64,000 bases of DNA from Streptomyces finlayi (GTDB taxonomy: Bacteria > Actinomycetota > Actinomycetes > Streptomycetales > Streptomycetaceae). This document shows, one piece after another, positions 1 through 7,585 of this stretch. Position numbers and translations under genes: made by a program. Position 1 is the stretch's first letter, and each line of letters opens with the position of its first letter. Where the stretch lies: positions 4,030,001-4,094,000 of the forward strand of contig NZ_CP045702.1 in assembly GCF_014216315.1 (NCBI RefSeq), given 5' to 3'. The notes beneath the pieces were generated by a model. The model worked only from the letters and a program-made list of their open reading frames with translations. It had not been told where the DNA came from and searched no databases.

Positions 1-164
1 GACCCCGGCGGCTCCATACCTGGGCTTCCTGACATGGCGACCGTAGCGGTTGGCACCGCCTGGTCTGTGCTGGTGCTGCTTGGCCTCTTCGGACACAGGT
101 GGACCCGTTACCTCCATCCTGGATCTCTTCAGCCTGGTCCCTGACCGCGAACCCGACTGTTCCG

Positions 165-405
165 GCTCCGAACTCCCCGGCCAGGGAAGCGAACTGCTGG
201 CTGGTTGCATCCGCCCTGGCAGCCGCGATCCGAAGGGAAGATCACCGGACGGATGGGGCGAGGCGCCCGGCAAGCGGCTTCGGGAGCGCCGGCGACCAGG
301 TCGGTCCGCAGGTGATCGGCGGTTGCCCACCGACCACTCGGCGGGAGGCGATGCCGATGACGGTGGCCAGGTAGAGCCAGCCTGGCGACTCGGCGGCGGC
401 CACAC
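165..405 (-). pseudogene. IS3-family transposase (OrfB) remnant
   Basis: Read on the minus strand, this stretch encodes a decayed part of the DDE integrase core of an IS3-family OrfB. A recognisable WLYLATVIGIASRRVVG segment is followed, after a +1 frameshift near 330, by ATADHLRTDLVAG and then PVIFPSDRGCQ. This corresponds to the family pattern around the second catalytic aspartate, normally HSDRG. There is no start, no intact frame and no terminal repeat in view, so it is dead. The forward open frames over it have no recognisable content. Nothing else can be assigned in bases 1-164. Confidence 0.6.
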
Positions 406-544
406 TCCTCGCCCTCCGTTCTTGCTATCTCGCGACCACGAAACCCAGGTCACCACCACAATCTGAGGTCTCTACCGAACCCTGGGCGGTTCAGACCGCC
501 AAGGGGCGGGGACGGGCGTGGTCCCGGGCAGTTCGGAGGTGTCG

Positions 545-606
545 TGCGGAGCTCCGCCACCTGGTCGCTGGGGAGCATGACGGTGATGCGGGTTGTTGAG
601 GATGCG
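545..606 (-). pseudogene. duplicated 5' fragment of the vapB-like antitoxin
   Basis: The minus strand encodes SSTTRITVMLPSDQVAELR, nearly the same as the first 20 residues of the antitoxin gene ending at 1305 (SSTTRITVTLPSDQVAELR). The start codon is lost (GCA for ATG) and the similarity stops after about 21 codons. It is a short duplicated scrap lying on the far side of the toxin gene, evidence that the VapBC-like module was once repeated or recombined here. Confidence 0.65.
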
Positions 607-658
607 CTGGCAGCGCAACGGGTCCTGCCAAGGTGCGTGCTCAGGATGGGCCGGCGGG

Positions 659-1060
659 TCAGAGAGGGATGATGCGGGCCCGGTTGCCGCAGAGCTTGGC
701 CATGTCGTCGCTGTCGGACGTCAGCAGAGCGACGGGTTTCGGCTGGCGCAGGGCGACCTCGGCGACCGTGGCGTCGATGGCGTACTTGTGCCCGTGCAGT
801 CCGACGCCCTTGAGGAGCTCCGCTGCCGCTTTCGCGGTTTGTTCGGTGACCGGCTCCACCTTGACACGGGACAGGGCCCAGTTCAGGCGAGGCACGTTGG
901 TGCGTGAGTGGCTGACTTCCACGATGGTGTTCGCCCCGATCACCAGGTCGGCTCCCATGTCGTGGAAGACCTGCAGCATTGCGAGGAGCTTGCGGTCCTG
1001 CGCGATCCAGGCGGAGAGCCCTTCCGAGTCCAGGACGACGGTCTCGATGCGCTCGCTCAC
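659..1060 (-). CDS. PIN-domain toxin (VapC-like)
   Basis: This 133-residue protein looks like a PIN-fold ribonuclease toxin. An N-terminal VVLDSEGLSAW carries the first acidic residue, VIGANTIVEVSH the middle acidic position, and AIDATVAEVAL plus LLTSDSDDM the C-terminal acidic cluster that binds Mg2+ in the family. VapC toxins cleave RNA and are held inactive by the partner antitoxin. Its ATG overlaps the stop of the upstream antitoxin gene by four bases (ATGA), so the two are translationally coupled. Length is normal for the family (about 130). The toxin target is not predictable from sequence. Confidence 0.85.
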   Translation of the reverse strand: MSERIETVVLDSEGLSAWIAQDRKLLAMLQVFHDMGADLVIGANTIVEVSHSRTNVPRLNWALSRVKVEPVTEQTAKAAAELLKGVGLHGHKYAIDATVAEVALRQPKPVALLTSDSDDMAKLCGNRARIIPL

Positions 1061-1305
1061 GCGGTGTCCGCGTTCTCGGAGGAGCCGGCGGCGCCGAAGA
1101 TCTTCGCGTGGGCCTCGGCGAGCTCCTCGTCGCTGAAGTGTCCGTGTTCCTCCTCGTGCCGGCGAAGGTCGTCGCCCAGGAGCTGGTGCCGGATCTGGCG
1201 GGCTACGGCTTCCGCCACGTAGCCGGAGACGTTGTCCGTGAGCTTACGCAGCTCCGCGACCTGATCGCTGGGGAGCGTGACGGTGATGCGAGTCGTTGAG
1301 GACAT
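1057..1305 (-). CDS. VapB-like ribbon-helix-helix antitoxin
   Basis: This 82-residue protein precedes and overlaps the PIN toxin gene. The N-terminal TTRITVTLPSDQVAELRKL pattern is a typical ribbon-helix-helix DNA-binding strand and helix. The acidic C-terminal half (residues about 45-82, EEEHGHFSDEELAEAH) is where such antitoxins wrap the toxin. A palindrome lies 8 bp upstream of the start, which suggests autoregulation by the toxin-antitoxin complex. A truncated second copy of its 5' end sits at 545-606. Confidence 0.82.
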   Translation of the reverse strand: MSSTTRITVTLPSDQVAELRKLTDNVSGYVAEAVARQIRHQLLGDDLRRHEEEHGHFSDEELAEAHAKIFGAAGSSENADTA

Positions 1306-1312
1306 TCGGTAA

Positions 1313-1328
1313 GCATACTGGAGTATGC
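1313..1328. promoter_or_regulatory. probable operator of the VapBC-like operon
   Basis: The bases GCATACT-GG-AGTATGC form a perfect 7-bp inverted repeat with a 2-bp spacer, ending 8 bp before the antitoxin ATG. Position and symmetry suit binding by the dimeric RHH antitoxin. This role is inferred. Confidence 0.6.
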
Positions 1329-1394
1329 GCGGGATGGTCCGGCTTCTGCGCGTGCGGGTGAGAACCCGCAGCAGTGCCTCTGGCGGGCAAGCGA

Positions 1395-1459
1395 AAGGCC
1401 CCGGTCGCTGACCAGGGCCTTAGCTCAAAGAGCGGGTGACGAGAATCGAACTCGCGCTC
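1395..1459 (-). repeat. att copy A: tRNA-Gly 3' fragment with terminator
   Basis: A hairpin (1395-1421, AAGGCCCCGGTC paired with GACCAGGGCCTT) is followed by 30 bases (1430-1459) identical to the 3' end of the tRNA-Gly gene at 18912, in the same orientation. The match stops after the T-arm, so this is the shortest att copy. It bounds the VapBC-like unit on the right and the RHS/YefM unit on the left. Confidence 0.85.
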
Positions 1460-1495
1460 CCCTCTGTGTCGCGAGATGTGGTGGTGCGGGCGCGC

Positions 1496-1816
1496 TCAGG
1501 CAGAGTTGACGTCGAGGGTGAAGTCGAAGCTCCCCGCGCCATAGCGGCCCAGGCCGATCATCACCAGGCCCGTTCCCTCCAGCCGGCGCGCCATTCCCAG
1601 GGGGCCGGTGTCCATCGGGCGCATGCCGGAGTGGTCCCAGGTGAGGGCGACCGGGTGAGGTAGGTCGGCGGAGGTGGTGGTCTGTTCGCAGAGGGTGTTG
1701 CCGTCCCAGGTGAAGCTCACCTGCTCGGCCACGGTGACGCCGTCGGAAGCGAGCCGTTGTTTGGCGGTGTGGCGGCCGAGTGGATCGTAGAGGTAGCGCC
1801 ATCGAGGCACGGGCGG
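1496..1816 (-). pseudogene. RHS-repeat protein fragment
   Basis: The minus strand encodes a short RHS/YD-repeat segment (WRYLYDPLGRHTAKQRLA, then FTWDGNTLCEQTT and LTWDHSGMRP). This matches the end of the RHS core just before the variable toxic tip in polymorphic toxins. It lacks the rest of the large RHS gene and has no start. After the RHS part the frame continues into an unrelated tail (LVMIGLGRYGAGSFDFTLD) before a stop at 1496. It is a leftover piece of a polymorphic toxin gene lying immediately beside att copy A. Confidence 0.7.
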
Positions 1817-1915
1817 GGCACGTCGACGGCAGGTCATCAACCTGAGGTTCTTCGCCGGAGCGGGTGACAGGAAAAGGAAGCCGCCCGTGGTGCAGACGCC
1901 GCGGTGGCGCAGACG

Positions 1916-2239
1916 TCAGGCCCAGAAGGCTTCGGTGACGACGATCTGTGGGTCGGCGTGGCGGCGCATGAAGGTGTAGATGAGCCAGCCGCGTCCGCCG
2001 GCCAGGTCCACGATGTGGGGGCCACCGGGGCTCGTGGAGGCCAGCGGTCGGACGGTCATCCAGTGCGGGAGCGAGGCATCGGCGTCGATTCCCCGAAAGT
2101 ACGGGTCTTCGGCACTGACCAGTTCCGCACGGGCACTCATGACCAGGTCACTGCCTTCGGCGGGCATGTCCTGGAAGTCGTGCTGCGCCTGCTTCGTCCA
2201 GTCCATTTGCCAAGGCGGCCGGAGTGGTTCGTCGATCAC
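1916..2239 (-). CDS. probable RelE/ParE-like toxin, intact copy
   Basis: This is a 107-residue basic protein with a GTG start overlapping the upstream stop (GTGA). It begins with the MDWTKQAQHDFQDMP pattern common to RelE/ParE-fold toxins (residues about 11-25). It ends with a strand-rich GRGWLIYTF...IVVTEAFWA segment like the last strands of that fold. Third in an operon after a YefM antitoxin, it is the natural toxin candidate. The family call rests on weak motif likeness and context; the active site residues are not evident. The second copy at 9276-9598 is frameshifted. Confidence 0.55.
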   Translation of the reverse strand: MIDEPLRPPWQMDWTKQAQHDFQDMPAEGSDLVMSARAELVSAEDPYFRGIDADASLPHWMTVRPLASTSPGGPHIVDLAGGRGWLIYTFMRRHADPQIVVTEAFWA

Positions 2240-2601
2240 TCTCCGGGCTTCCTCTCGGCGGCTTCGTGCCGGAGACGGCTGTACTCCTCCAGAAGCCGGA
2301 TGGACTCCTCGGGGTCCTCGGACTTGGCGGCGCGGGCTTCGAGGTCGCGAAGGTGCGAGTCGAGGACGGGATTCCGCGCGATGGCGTACTGCGTCCACCA
2401 CAGACGCATGAAGGCCGGCACGGGGGTGATGTTGAAGGCGTCGCCGATGACGCGCTTCCAGTGAGCCTCAAAGTCCGGGAGGAGGTGCGGAGTGTGTTCC
2501 TGAATCGCCAACCGAAGTGCTTGAGGCGTGTGTTCGGGCATGGGTGGCAACCGCAGGGGTTCCCCCTCGTACCCATCGAAGTGGAGTGCATGGGCGGGCA
2601 T
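2236..2601 (-). CDS. small conserved protein between antitoxin and toxin (DUF6247-like)
   Basis: This 121-residue protein has its ATG behind an AAGGAG ribosome site. The start at 2601 is preferred to the longer frame because of that site. It contains PMPEHTPQALRLAIQEH near the N-terminus and a helical, charged C-terminal half (LRDLEARAAKSEDPEESIRLLEEYSRLRHEA). The pattern resembles the DUF6247 family of small actinobacterial proteins, but this is from memory of the family and needs a profile search. It sits between a YefM antitoxin gene and a toxin candidate and overlaps the latter by four bases. A third component or chaperone of the module is possible. Confidence 0.65.
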   Translation of the reverse strand: MPAHALHFDGYEGEPLRLPPMPEHTPQALRLAIQEHTPHLLPDFEAHWKRVIGDAFNITPVPAFMRLWWTQYAIARNPVLDSHLRDLEARAAKSEDPEESIRLLEEYSRLRHEAAERKPGE

Positions 2602-2630
2602 GGTTCGGGCTCCTTGGTATGGAGGGTGGG

Positions 2631-2825
2631 TCAGGCGGCCTCGTGCCGGTCCTCGTGCGACTGGTGCCGACGGGCCATCTGCTCGAACCACTCGGCCGGC
2701 ACCAAGTAGGCGACCGTCTTCCCCTTACGGGTGATGGCGGCGGCCTCACCGGCGATCCGGGTCCGGTCCAGGATCTCGCCCATCCCCTTGCGCAGGTCGA
2801 TGGTTGTGTACGTCTTCGTCTCCAT
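2631..2825 (-). CDS. YefM/Phd-family antitoxin
   Basis: This 64-residue protein (METKTYTTIDLRKGMGEIL...) has the Phd/YefM N-terminal DNA-binding fold. The characteristic AAITRKGKTVAYLVPAEWF follows at residues about 32-50. An alternative ATG 12 bases upstream would add four residues. It is first gene of a three-gene operon and follows a palindromic operator. YefM antitoxins repress their own promoter and neutralise a RelE-type toxin. An identical copy is at 9990-10184. Confidence 0.85.
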   Translation of the reverse strand: METKTYTTIDLRKGMGEILDRTRIAGEAAAITRKGKTVAYLVPAEWFEQMARRHQSHEDRHEAA

Positions 2826-2841
2826 ACGCTGAAGCATATAA

Positions 2842-2856
2842 CAACTATCATAGTTG
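2842..2856. promoter_or_regulatory. probable YefM operator, copy 1
   Basis: CAACTAT-C-ATAGTTG is a 7-bp perfect inverted repeat in an AT-rich island 17 bp before the antitoxin start. It overlaps a TATGAT-like -10 on the minus strand. It is conserved exactly at 10201-10215. Binding by the antitoxin is inferred. Confidence 0.6.
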
Positions 2857-2956
2857 ACATATGTGCTCGTGGGGTGCTGGCGACCTGAAGAAGCCGACGG
2901 ACGTGTTGGGTGCAGAACGGGTACACAGGGCGCTCGATCGGACTTGAGCAACACCA

Positions 2957-3040
2957 AAGCCCCAGGCTGTCGGCCTGGGGCTTCAGGTAGTGCTTCATAG
3001 AGCGGGTGACGAGAATCGAATTCGCGCTCTGAGCTTGGGA
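2957..3040 (-). repeat. att copy B: tRNA-Gly 3' half with terminator
   Basis: A terminator hairpin (2957-2983) is followed by 41 bases (3000-3040) matching the tRNA-Gly gene from its 3' end to the anticodon loop, with one mismatch. About 120 bp to the right are two GGGCAC repeats 11 bp apart (3153 and 3164), a pattern shared with the other copies and suggestive of integrase arm sites. Confidence 0.88.
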
Positions 3041-3205
3041 ATCACCGGTGCTTTCCCCATCTGCTCGCGCTGTGACCTGCACCTCTGTCGCCAGAGGTTG
3101 CGATCCCCCTGGCCTATCAGCGCCGTGATTGACCGCTGGTTACCGCTCTGAAGGGCACGGATGGGGCACGAACGCGATTACTGCCGGGGAACGGCCCTGG
3201 GAGTG

Positions 3206-4528
3206 TCACGCCCAAGCGGTGATGAGGTCGTCGGGGGTGAGGCTGAGGATGCCCCTGGCGCTGCTTCCGCTGCGGGCGACGGCGAGCAGAGGGGTGGAGT
3301 CGTCGGTGCCGGGCAGCTGTGAGCGGTGGGTGACGAGGCGGGCGAGGTCGCGGTTGTCGAAGGGCTTGTTCTCCAGCCACTTGATGGATCCGACGAGGGT
3401 GATCTTCTTGGCGATGGGGGAGTGGTCGGCGCCGACGAGGTCGATTTCGGGGTCGTTGGTACGGGTCCAGTAGCCGCCGATCACGTTGGTGGCCTCGGGT
3501 AGCCGGTCGTCGGTCAGGCGCCATAGGGCCTCGCGGATCACAGGTTCGACGGCGCGGCCCCGCCAGGACGTCCAACTGGTGCGGATCGACTCGAGTACCC
3601 GGTCTCCACGCCCGCGCTCGATCATGGGGATGCCGGGTCCGATGAAGGCGAGCCAGAAGCGCAGGTGTGGGTCGGCGATGCGGTAGCGGCTCTCGCGGCT
3701 CGGCCTGGTGGACAGCGGAAGGTCGGCCGCCACCATTCGTCGGCTGGTGAGGAGCTCCAGGGAACGTTTCACGGAGCCTGGATTGAGGTCGCCGGCTGCC
3801 CGGCCGATGAGGGTGAAGGTGCGTTCCCCGTGTCCGATGGCGCTCAGCACGGTGCGGGCCTGTGCCTCGGTGGGGAACTCGGCGGCCAGAGTGCGCTCGC
3901 CGCTGACGAGGAGGGCGGATGTTGGGCGGACCAGTGCCTGCTCCAGGTAGTCCCAGAGAGTGGCACCCGGAGGCCATTCTTCAAGGATGAGCGGGAGACC
4001 GCCGGAGACAAGAAAGGCGTCGAACGCCTCAGCCGGCGGGAGGTCGAGCATGGCGGCGACCTCGGCCGGATTGAGCGGAGGTGCGACCATCTCGGTGCCG
4101 CGCTGGTAGAAGGGGCGACCGTAGGTGTTCAGCTGCTCCATCATCGCGATGTCCGAGCCGATGAGGACGAGCAGTACGGGGAGCTTGGACAACGTCCGGT
4201 CGAAGGCCTTCTGCAGCGCGCCCTCGAAAGTGGGGTCGTCGCGTACGAGGTAGGGCATCTCGTCGAGCACGACCACGCTGGGCGTGTCCTGAGGCAGGAC
4301 ACCGGCGAGCAGGCTCATAGCCGCGTCCCAGGTCTGCGGGGTGGCGAAGTCCGTGACACGGCCGGCGTCCGGGAGCGGAGAGGCGGCGAGTTCGGCGGCG
4401 AAGCCTGCAAGGTCCTCGGCCTTCGAGCCACCGACCGCGGTGAAGAAGACATGGGGAAGCTCGGTGCGTTCCAGGAACTCCTCCACGAGCCGGGACTTGC
4501 CGACGCGCCGCCGCCCTCGGATCAGCAC
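3206..4528 (-). pseudogene. DUF234-type ATPase, N-terminus removed by an IS200/IS605 element
   Basis: The 440-residue frame encodes an AAA-type ATPase with a P-loop (GRRRVGKSRLVEEF), a Walker B segment (SVVVLDEMPYL) and a C-terminal half typical of the DUF234 nuclease-like domain found in archaeal-type ATPases. These proteins normally start with about 25 more residues ahead of the P-loop. Here the in-frame sequence continues upstream (DLLVPVRTGG...) to a stop at 4595-4597, just where the IS200/IS605 end begins. The GTG at 4528 is therefore only a fallback start. The role of the family is unclear; it often occurs in mobile regions. Confidence 0.75.
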
Positions 4529-4661
4529 GGCGCGACCGGGCCGCCCGCCACGGCCACCGGTTCGTACGGGGACCAGTAGGTCATTCAGCGGGATCTAGCG
4601 AGGAACCCCGGGCCTTCAGGCCCGGGAGGAATCGCTTCTCAAGATTGCTCTGACCCGCAGG

Positions 4662-5090
4662 TCACGACGGACGCTTCTGCTGCTCGATGTACTCCTTGAT
4701 GACGGACAGCGGTGTTCCGCCACAGCTCGCCGCGAAGTATGAGGGCGACCAGAAGTGCGCGCCCCACAGGTAGCGGCGGATGTGGTCCGGGTACTCCTGG
4801 CGAAGCCTGCGGGCGGACACGCCCTTGAGGGAGCCCACCAGCTTGGAGATGGAAACTTTGGGCGGATAGTGCACGAGAAGGTGCACGTGGTCGCGTTCGC
4901 CGTTGAACTCGACCAGCTCCGTTTCGAAGTCGGCGCAGACGGACCGCATGACCTCCTCGCAGCGGCGAAGGATCTCGTCGGTGAAGGGTCCGTGCCGGTA
5001 CTTCGGTGTGAAGACCAAATGAGCATGGAGAGTGTGGACAACCGTTCGACCCCTGTGAATATTGGGGTTTGGTTCCCAGCGTGGTGACAT
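4662..5090 (-). CDS. tnpA: IS200/IS605 Y1 transposase TnpA
   Basis: This 142-residue single-strand DNA transposase has the HUH motif at HVHLLVHYPPK (residues about 69-79) that binds the metal ion. The C-terminal helix with VIKEYIEQQKRP is where the nucleophilic tyrosine of the family lies. Length is normal (about 130-150) and the frame is intact. The enzyme would still act on the left hairpin, but without a right end the copy is probably immobile. Confidence 0.88.
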   Translation of the reverse strand: MSPRWEPNPNIHRGRTVVHTLHAHLVFTPKYRHGPFTDEILRRCEEVMRSVCADFETELVEFNGERDHVHLLVHYPPKVSISKLVGSLKGVSARRLRQEYPDHIRRYLWGAHFWSPSYFAASCGGTPLSVIKEYIEQQKRPS

Positions 5091-5116
5091 AGGTCAATTG
5101 TAGTACGATGCTCCGC

Positions 5117-5775
5117 ATGAAGATCGTCGTGCAGGTCAAGCTGATGCCGGATGCCGTACAGGCGCCGGCCATCGGTGCGACCCTGCGCACGGTCAACGAC
5201 CGCGCCACCTGGGTGTCGCGTTCGCACACGGTGTACCGCGTGAGTACGAACTGCGCAAGCACACCTACGCCGAGCTGAAAGCCTCCGGTCTTGGGGCGCA
5301 GGCCGCCCAGCACACGATCAAGAAGGTCCGCGACGCCTACACCACGCTGAAGGCGAACATCCGGGCCGGGAACCTGGGCAAGCCAGGGTCGAAGCGGCGC
5401 GTCAAGGCGGAGTCGAAGCCCATCGCGTTCCGGCCGGATGCGGCGCACCCGTACGACGACCGGTGCCTGTCCTGGCAGTACGACGCACAGACGGTGTCGA
5501 TCTGGAGCACAGCCGGACGGTTGAAGGATGTCCGCTTCGCCTGCTCCCCGGATGCGCTCAAGACGCTCCGCGAGTACCGCAAGGGCGAGTCGGATCTGAT
5601 CGAACGCGACGGAGTGTTCTACCTGATCGCGGTATGCGAGGTCCCCGCAGCCTCGGTCAATGAGAACCCGGCCGGGTTCATCGGCGTGGACCTGGGCATC
5701 GTCAACATTGCCACCACCTCCACCGGCTACCGAGCCGCCGGGCGCGGCCTCAATCGACACCGAAAGCGGCAGATC
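5117..5775 (+). pseudogene. tnpB: TnpB (IS605 OrfB) fragment, frameshifted and truncated
   Basis: The frame begins MKIVVQVKLMPD, loses frame near 5215, and continues as ELRKHTYAELKASG...QAAQHTIKKVRDAY. It ends shortly after IGVDLGIVNIATTSTGY, the RuvC-I motif with its catalytic aspartate. The remaining RuvC motifs and the zinc-finger are absent, so no nuclease activity is expected. It lies head to head with tnpA with a 26-bp gap. Confidence 0.85.
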
Positions 5776-5859
5776 GTTCTTTCCTGTGGGCAGATTACTT
5801 GCATCAATGAAAGTTGCACAAATGCAATGCATTGCTTCCGCGCTCGTGGTCGCCGTCCC

Positions 5860-6170
5860 AAGAGGCCGAGGTCGGCTTGTATGCGGTCGACCTGTTGCGG
5901 CATGCCATCTCACCGGTGCCCCCGGGCTCGCCCTGGAGGCGCGTACTGGAGCCACGCTCAGGGACACGGGTGGACCAGGCCGGACAGTCGTCCGAGAAGG
6001 CCGCGCTGATCTATCAGCACTCGGATCACGAGCGGCAGAGAGAGATGACTGGCGGGCTGGACAAGATGCTCCGGGCCGCTCGCGGGAAGGGTGCTGAACA
6101 GCGGACAGATGGTCAAGGTGGTACGCGACGCTTGGGCCGATCTGGAAAGCAAGGAAGCCCGGGCCTCTGA
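5860..6170 (+). pseudogene. tyrosine integrase C-terminal remnant
   Basis: The forward strand carries AGQSSEKAALIYQHSDHERQ, the box around the catalytic tyrosine (IYQHS) of actinobacterial phage-type integrases. GATLRDT sits just upstream in another frame and LYAVDLLRHA further up in a third. At least two frameshifts and the loss of the N-terminal two thirds make it dead. It ends right beside att copy C, the normal place for an integrase gene, so it marks the right end of an integrated element. Confidence 0.8.
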
Positions 6171-6230
6171 CCTGGGGCTTTCATATGGAGCGGGTGACGA
6201 GAATCGAACTCGCGCTCTGGGTTCGGGAAG
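6155..6230 (-). repeat. att copy C: tRNA-Gly 3' half with weak terminator
   Basis: An imperfect hairpin (6155-6180) precedes 44 bases (6187-6230) matching the tRNA-Gly 3' half; the last part (GGTTCGGGAAG) is diverged. GGGCAC repeats lie at 6339 and 6350, again 11 bp apart. The integrase tail overlaps the hairpin. Confidence 0.85.
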
Positions 6231-6424
6231 CACCGCGCTCGCGCCGGCGAGCAGGCCGCTGACCTGGTTGGTGGGTCTGCGAGGGCGGTGCGGCGTGGGC
6301 TCTGGTGGCCGTGCTTGACCGCTGTTGTCAGCTCCGAAGGGCACGGATGGGGCACAGCAATTGCGGGGTGGTGCAGCCTGCCCCGAATCGCGTCCTTGCC
6401 GAGCGGCCGGCACCCGTGAGGTTG

Positions 6425-7096
6425 TCAGTCTTCGTGCGGAGCCTCCAGCTCCTGGAGTCGTTCGCCGATGTCGCTGGCCCATGTCTGTGCCCACTGCCGC
6501 AGCCTGGTGATTGCTTGCTCGTCGAGTCCGTAGGCGGCGAATTCCGTGTCGTCGATCCAGTCGGCTCCGCCCAGTCGAGCTTGCAGCTCGCTCAGGTCGA
6601 AGGAGTCGCGGGCATGGCGCCGTCCGAGCTCTTCGAGTTCGACGTGACTCCAGTGGTTCGCTGCGGCCTGAACGTCGATCAGGTCTCTGGCGAGCCCGCG
6701 GTCGGACAGCGCGCGGACCTTGGTTCCGACGACATCTTCGAGTGACAGCACCAAGCCGTGCTTGGTGTGCACAGGCGGTCGCCAGAGGGCTTCCTTGAGG
6801 ATGTCGACTTCGCACTCTTCACGGCTGGTGGGATCGGTGACGATCAGGCGCGCGGACAGCGGGTCTGTTTCCAGAGCACTGACCTGCCACCCGCGCTGCT
6901 CCAAGCCGATGCGCACGGCAGTCGCAATGTCCTCCATGCGCTCGGGGTTCTCGGTCGCGACGTCGAGGTCCTGGCTGAGCCGGTCGACCAGGCCGTGCGC
7001 CTGGACCGCGTAGCCGCCGGTAAGCGCCAGAGGGTAGGAGCCGCCTACGGCGAGCACGTCTGCAAGCAGGCGACGGTGCAGGTCGGTGAGGTTCAC
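6425..7096 (-). CDS. AbiEii/AbiGii-like nucleotidyltransferase toxin
   Basis: This 223-residue protein contains the nucleotidyltransferase signature GGYAVQAHGL followed by RLSQDLDVAT (residues about 26-48), as in AbiEii/MenT-type toxins. A third acidic position is probably in EECEVDIL (about 92-99). Characterised relatives transfer nucleotides onto tRNA and block translation. The ATG overlaps the stop of the upstream gene by four bases. The protein is shorter than classical AbiEii (about 300) but in the range of the actinobacterial members. Confidence 0.85.
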   Translation of the reverse strand: MNLTDLHRRLLADVLAVGGSYPLALTGGYAVQAHGLVDRLSQDLDVATENPERMEDIATAVRIGLEQRGWQVSALETDPLSARLIVTDPTSREECEVDILKEALWRPPVHTKHGLVLSLEDVVGTKVRALSDRGLARDLIDVQAAANHWSHVELEELGRRHARDSFDLSELQARLGGADWIDDTEFAAYGLDEQAITRLRQWAQTWASDIGERLQELEAPHED

Positions 7097-7440
7097 GCAG
7101 CGGCCCGGGCGCTGTGGGCGAGTTCGTCGAAGGAGCGTTCCCAGACTTCACGGACATCACGGCTGATCAGTGTGCGCAGTGTGGGCCACAGTCTGATGAG
7201 AAGGCCGCGATTGAGGTACTGGACCAGGTCGTCGTGCCGGCCCTCGGCCAGGACGATTCGGTAGTAGCTCATCCGCAGCCGCGGCTGATCGAGGTCGAAC
7301 GTGGTCAGTCCCGACCACGCCAGGTGAAGTGGCAGGCTCACTGTGCCGTGCTCGGGGCCAGCAAGTTCGGACAGTGCTGCGGGCGCGCGCCGGGCGAACT
7401 TGGCACGGCGAAGATCGGAAAGACTGGGCTGGGATGCCAT
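7093..7440 (-). CDS. probable antitoxin partner of the AbiEii-like toxin
   Basis: This 115-residue basic protein lies directly upstream of and overlaps the nucleotidyltransferase gene (ATGA). No named domain is certain; FDLDQPRLRMSYYRIVLAEGRHDDLVQYLN is typical of the small proteins that accompany such toxins in Streptomyces. By position it should be the antitoxin, in the role of AbiEi. It lacks an obvious winged-helix, so the neutralising mechanism cannot be stated. Confidence 0.6.
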   Translation of the reverse strand: MASQPSLSDLRRAKFARRAPAALSELAGPEHGTVSLPLHLAWSGLTTFDLDQPRLRMSYYRIVLAEGRHDDLVQYLNRGLLIRLWPTLRTLISRDVREVWERSFDELAHSARAAA

Positions 7441-7505
7441 ACGCCGATTATCCAGGGAGAGGTCACCGGGGCCGACCGGACGGTGACAAGGTGCTGCATG
7501 GAAAA

Positions 7506-7580
7506 AAGCCCCCGGCCGCTGGCCTGGGGCTTTTTCATGGAGCGGGTGACGAAAATCGAACTCGCGCTCTGAGCTTGGGA
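7506..7580 (-). repeat. att copy D: tRNA-Gly 3' half with terminator
   Basis: A strong hairpin with a T-run (7506-7535) is followed by 42 bases (7539-7580) matching the tRNA-Gly 3' half to the anticodon loop with one mismatch. GGGCAC repeats occur at 7692 and 7703. It separates the AbiE-like unit from the Phd-like unit. Confidence 0.9.
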
Positions 7581-7585
7581 ATCAA

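Larger units (their letters stand above)
1822..2947. repeat. 1.1-kb direct repeat, copy 1
   Basis: This block recurs at 9181-10306 in the same orientation with only scattered differences. It contains the whole YefM / small protein / RelE-like operon with its operator. The two copies of the antitoxin and the middle gene encode identical proteins. Copy 1 is intact; copy 2 has a one-base deletion in the toxin gene. Confidence 0.95.
4598..5775. mobile_element. IS200/IS605-family element, right part decayed
   Basis: The element holds a minus-strand Y1 transposase gene and a divergent, broken tnpB. The left end carries a subterminal hairpin (4607-4626, CCCGGGCC-TTCA-GGCCCGGG), the kind of imperfect palindrome recognised by TnpA. 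The right end is missing: the tnpB frame stops matching at about 5775 and runs into integrase remains. It interrupts the DUF234-type ATPase gene. Confidence 0.8.

Noticed and set aside
50..466. 138-codon forward frame at the window start
   Set aside because: The minus strand here encodes recognisable IS3 transposase pieces; the forward frame is low-complexity and antisense to them.
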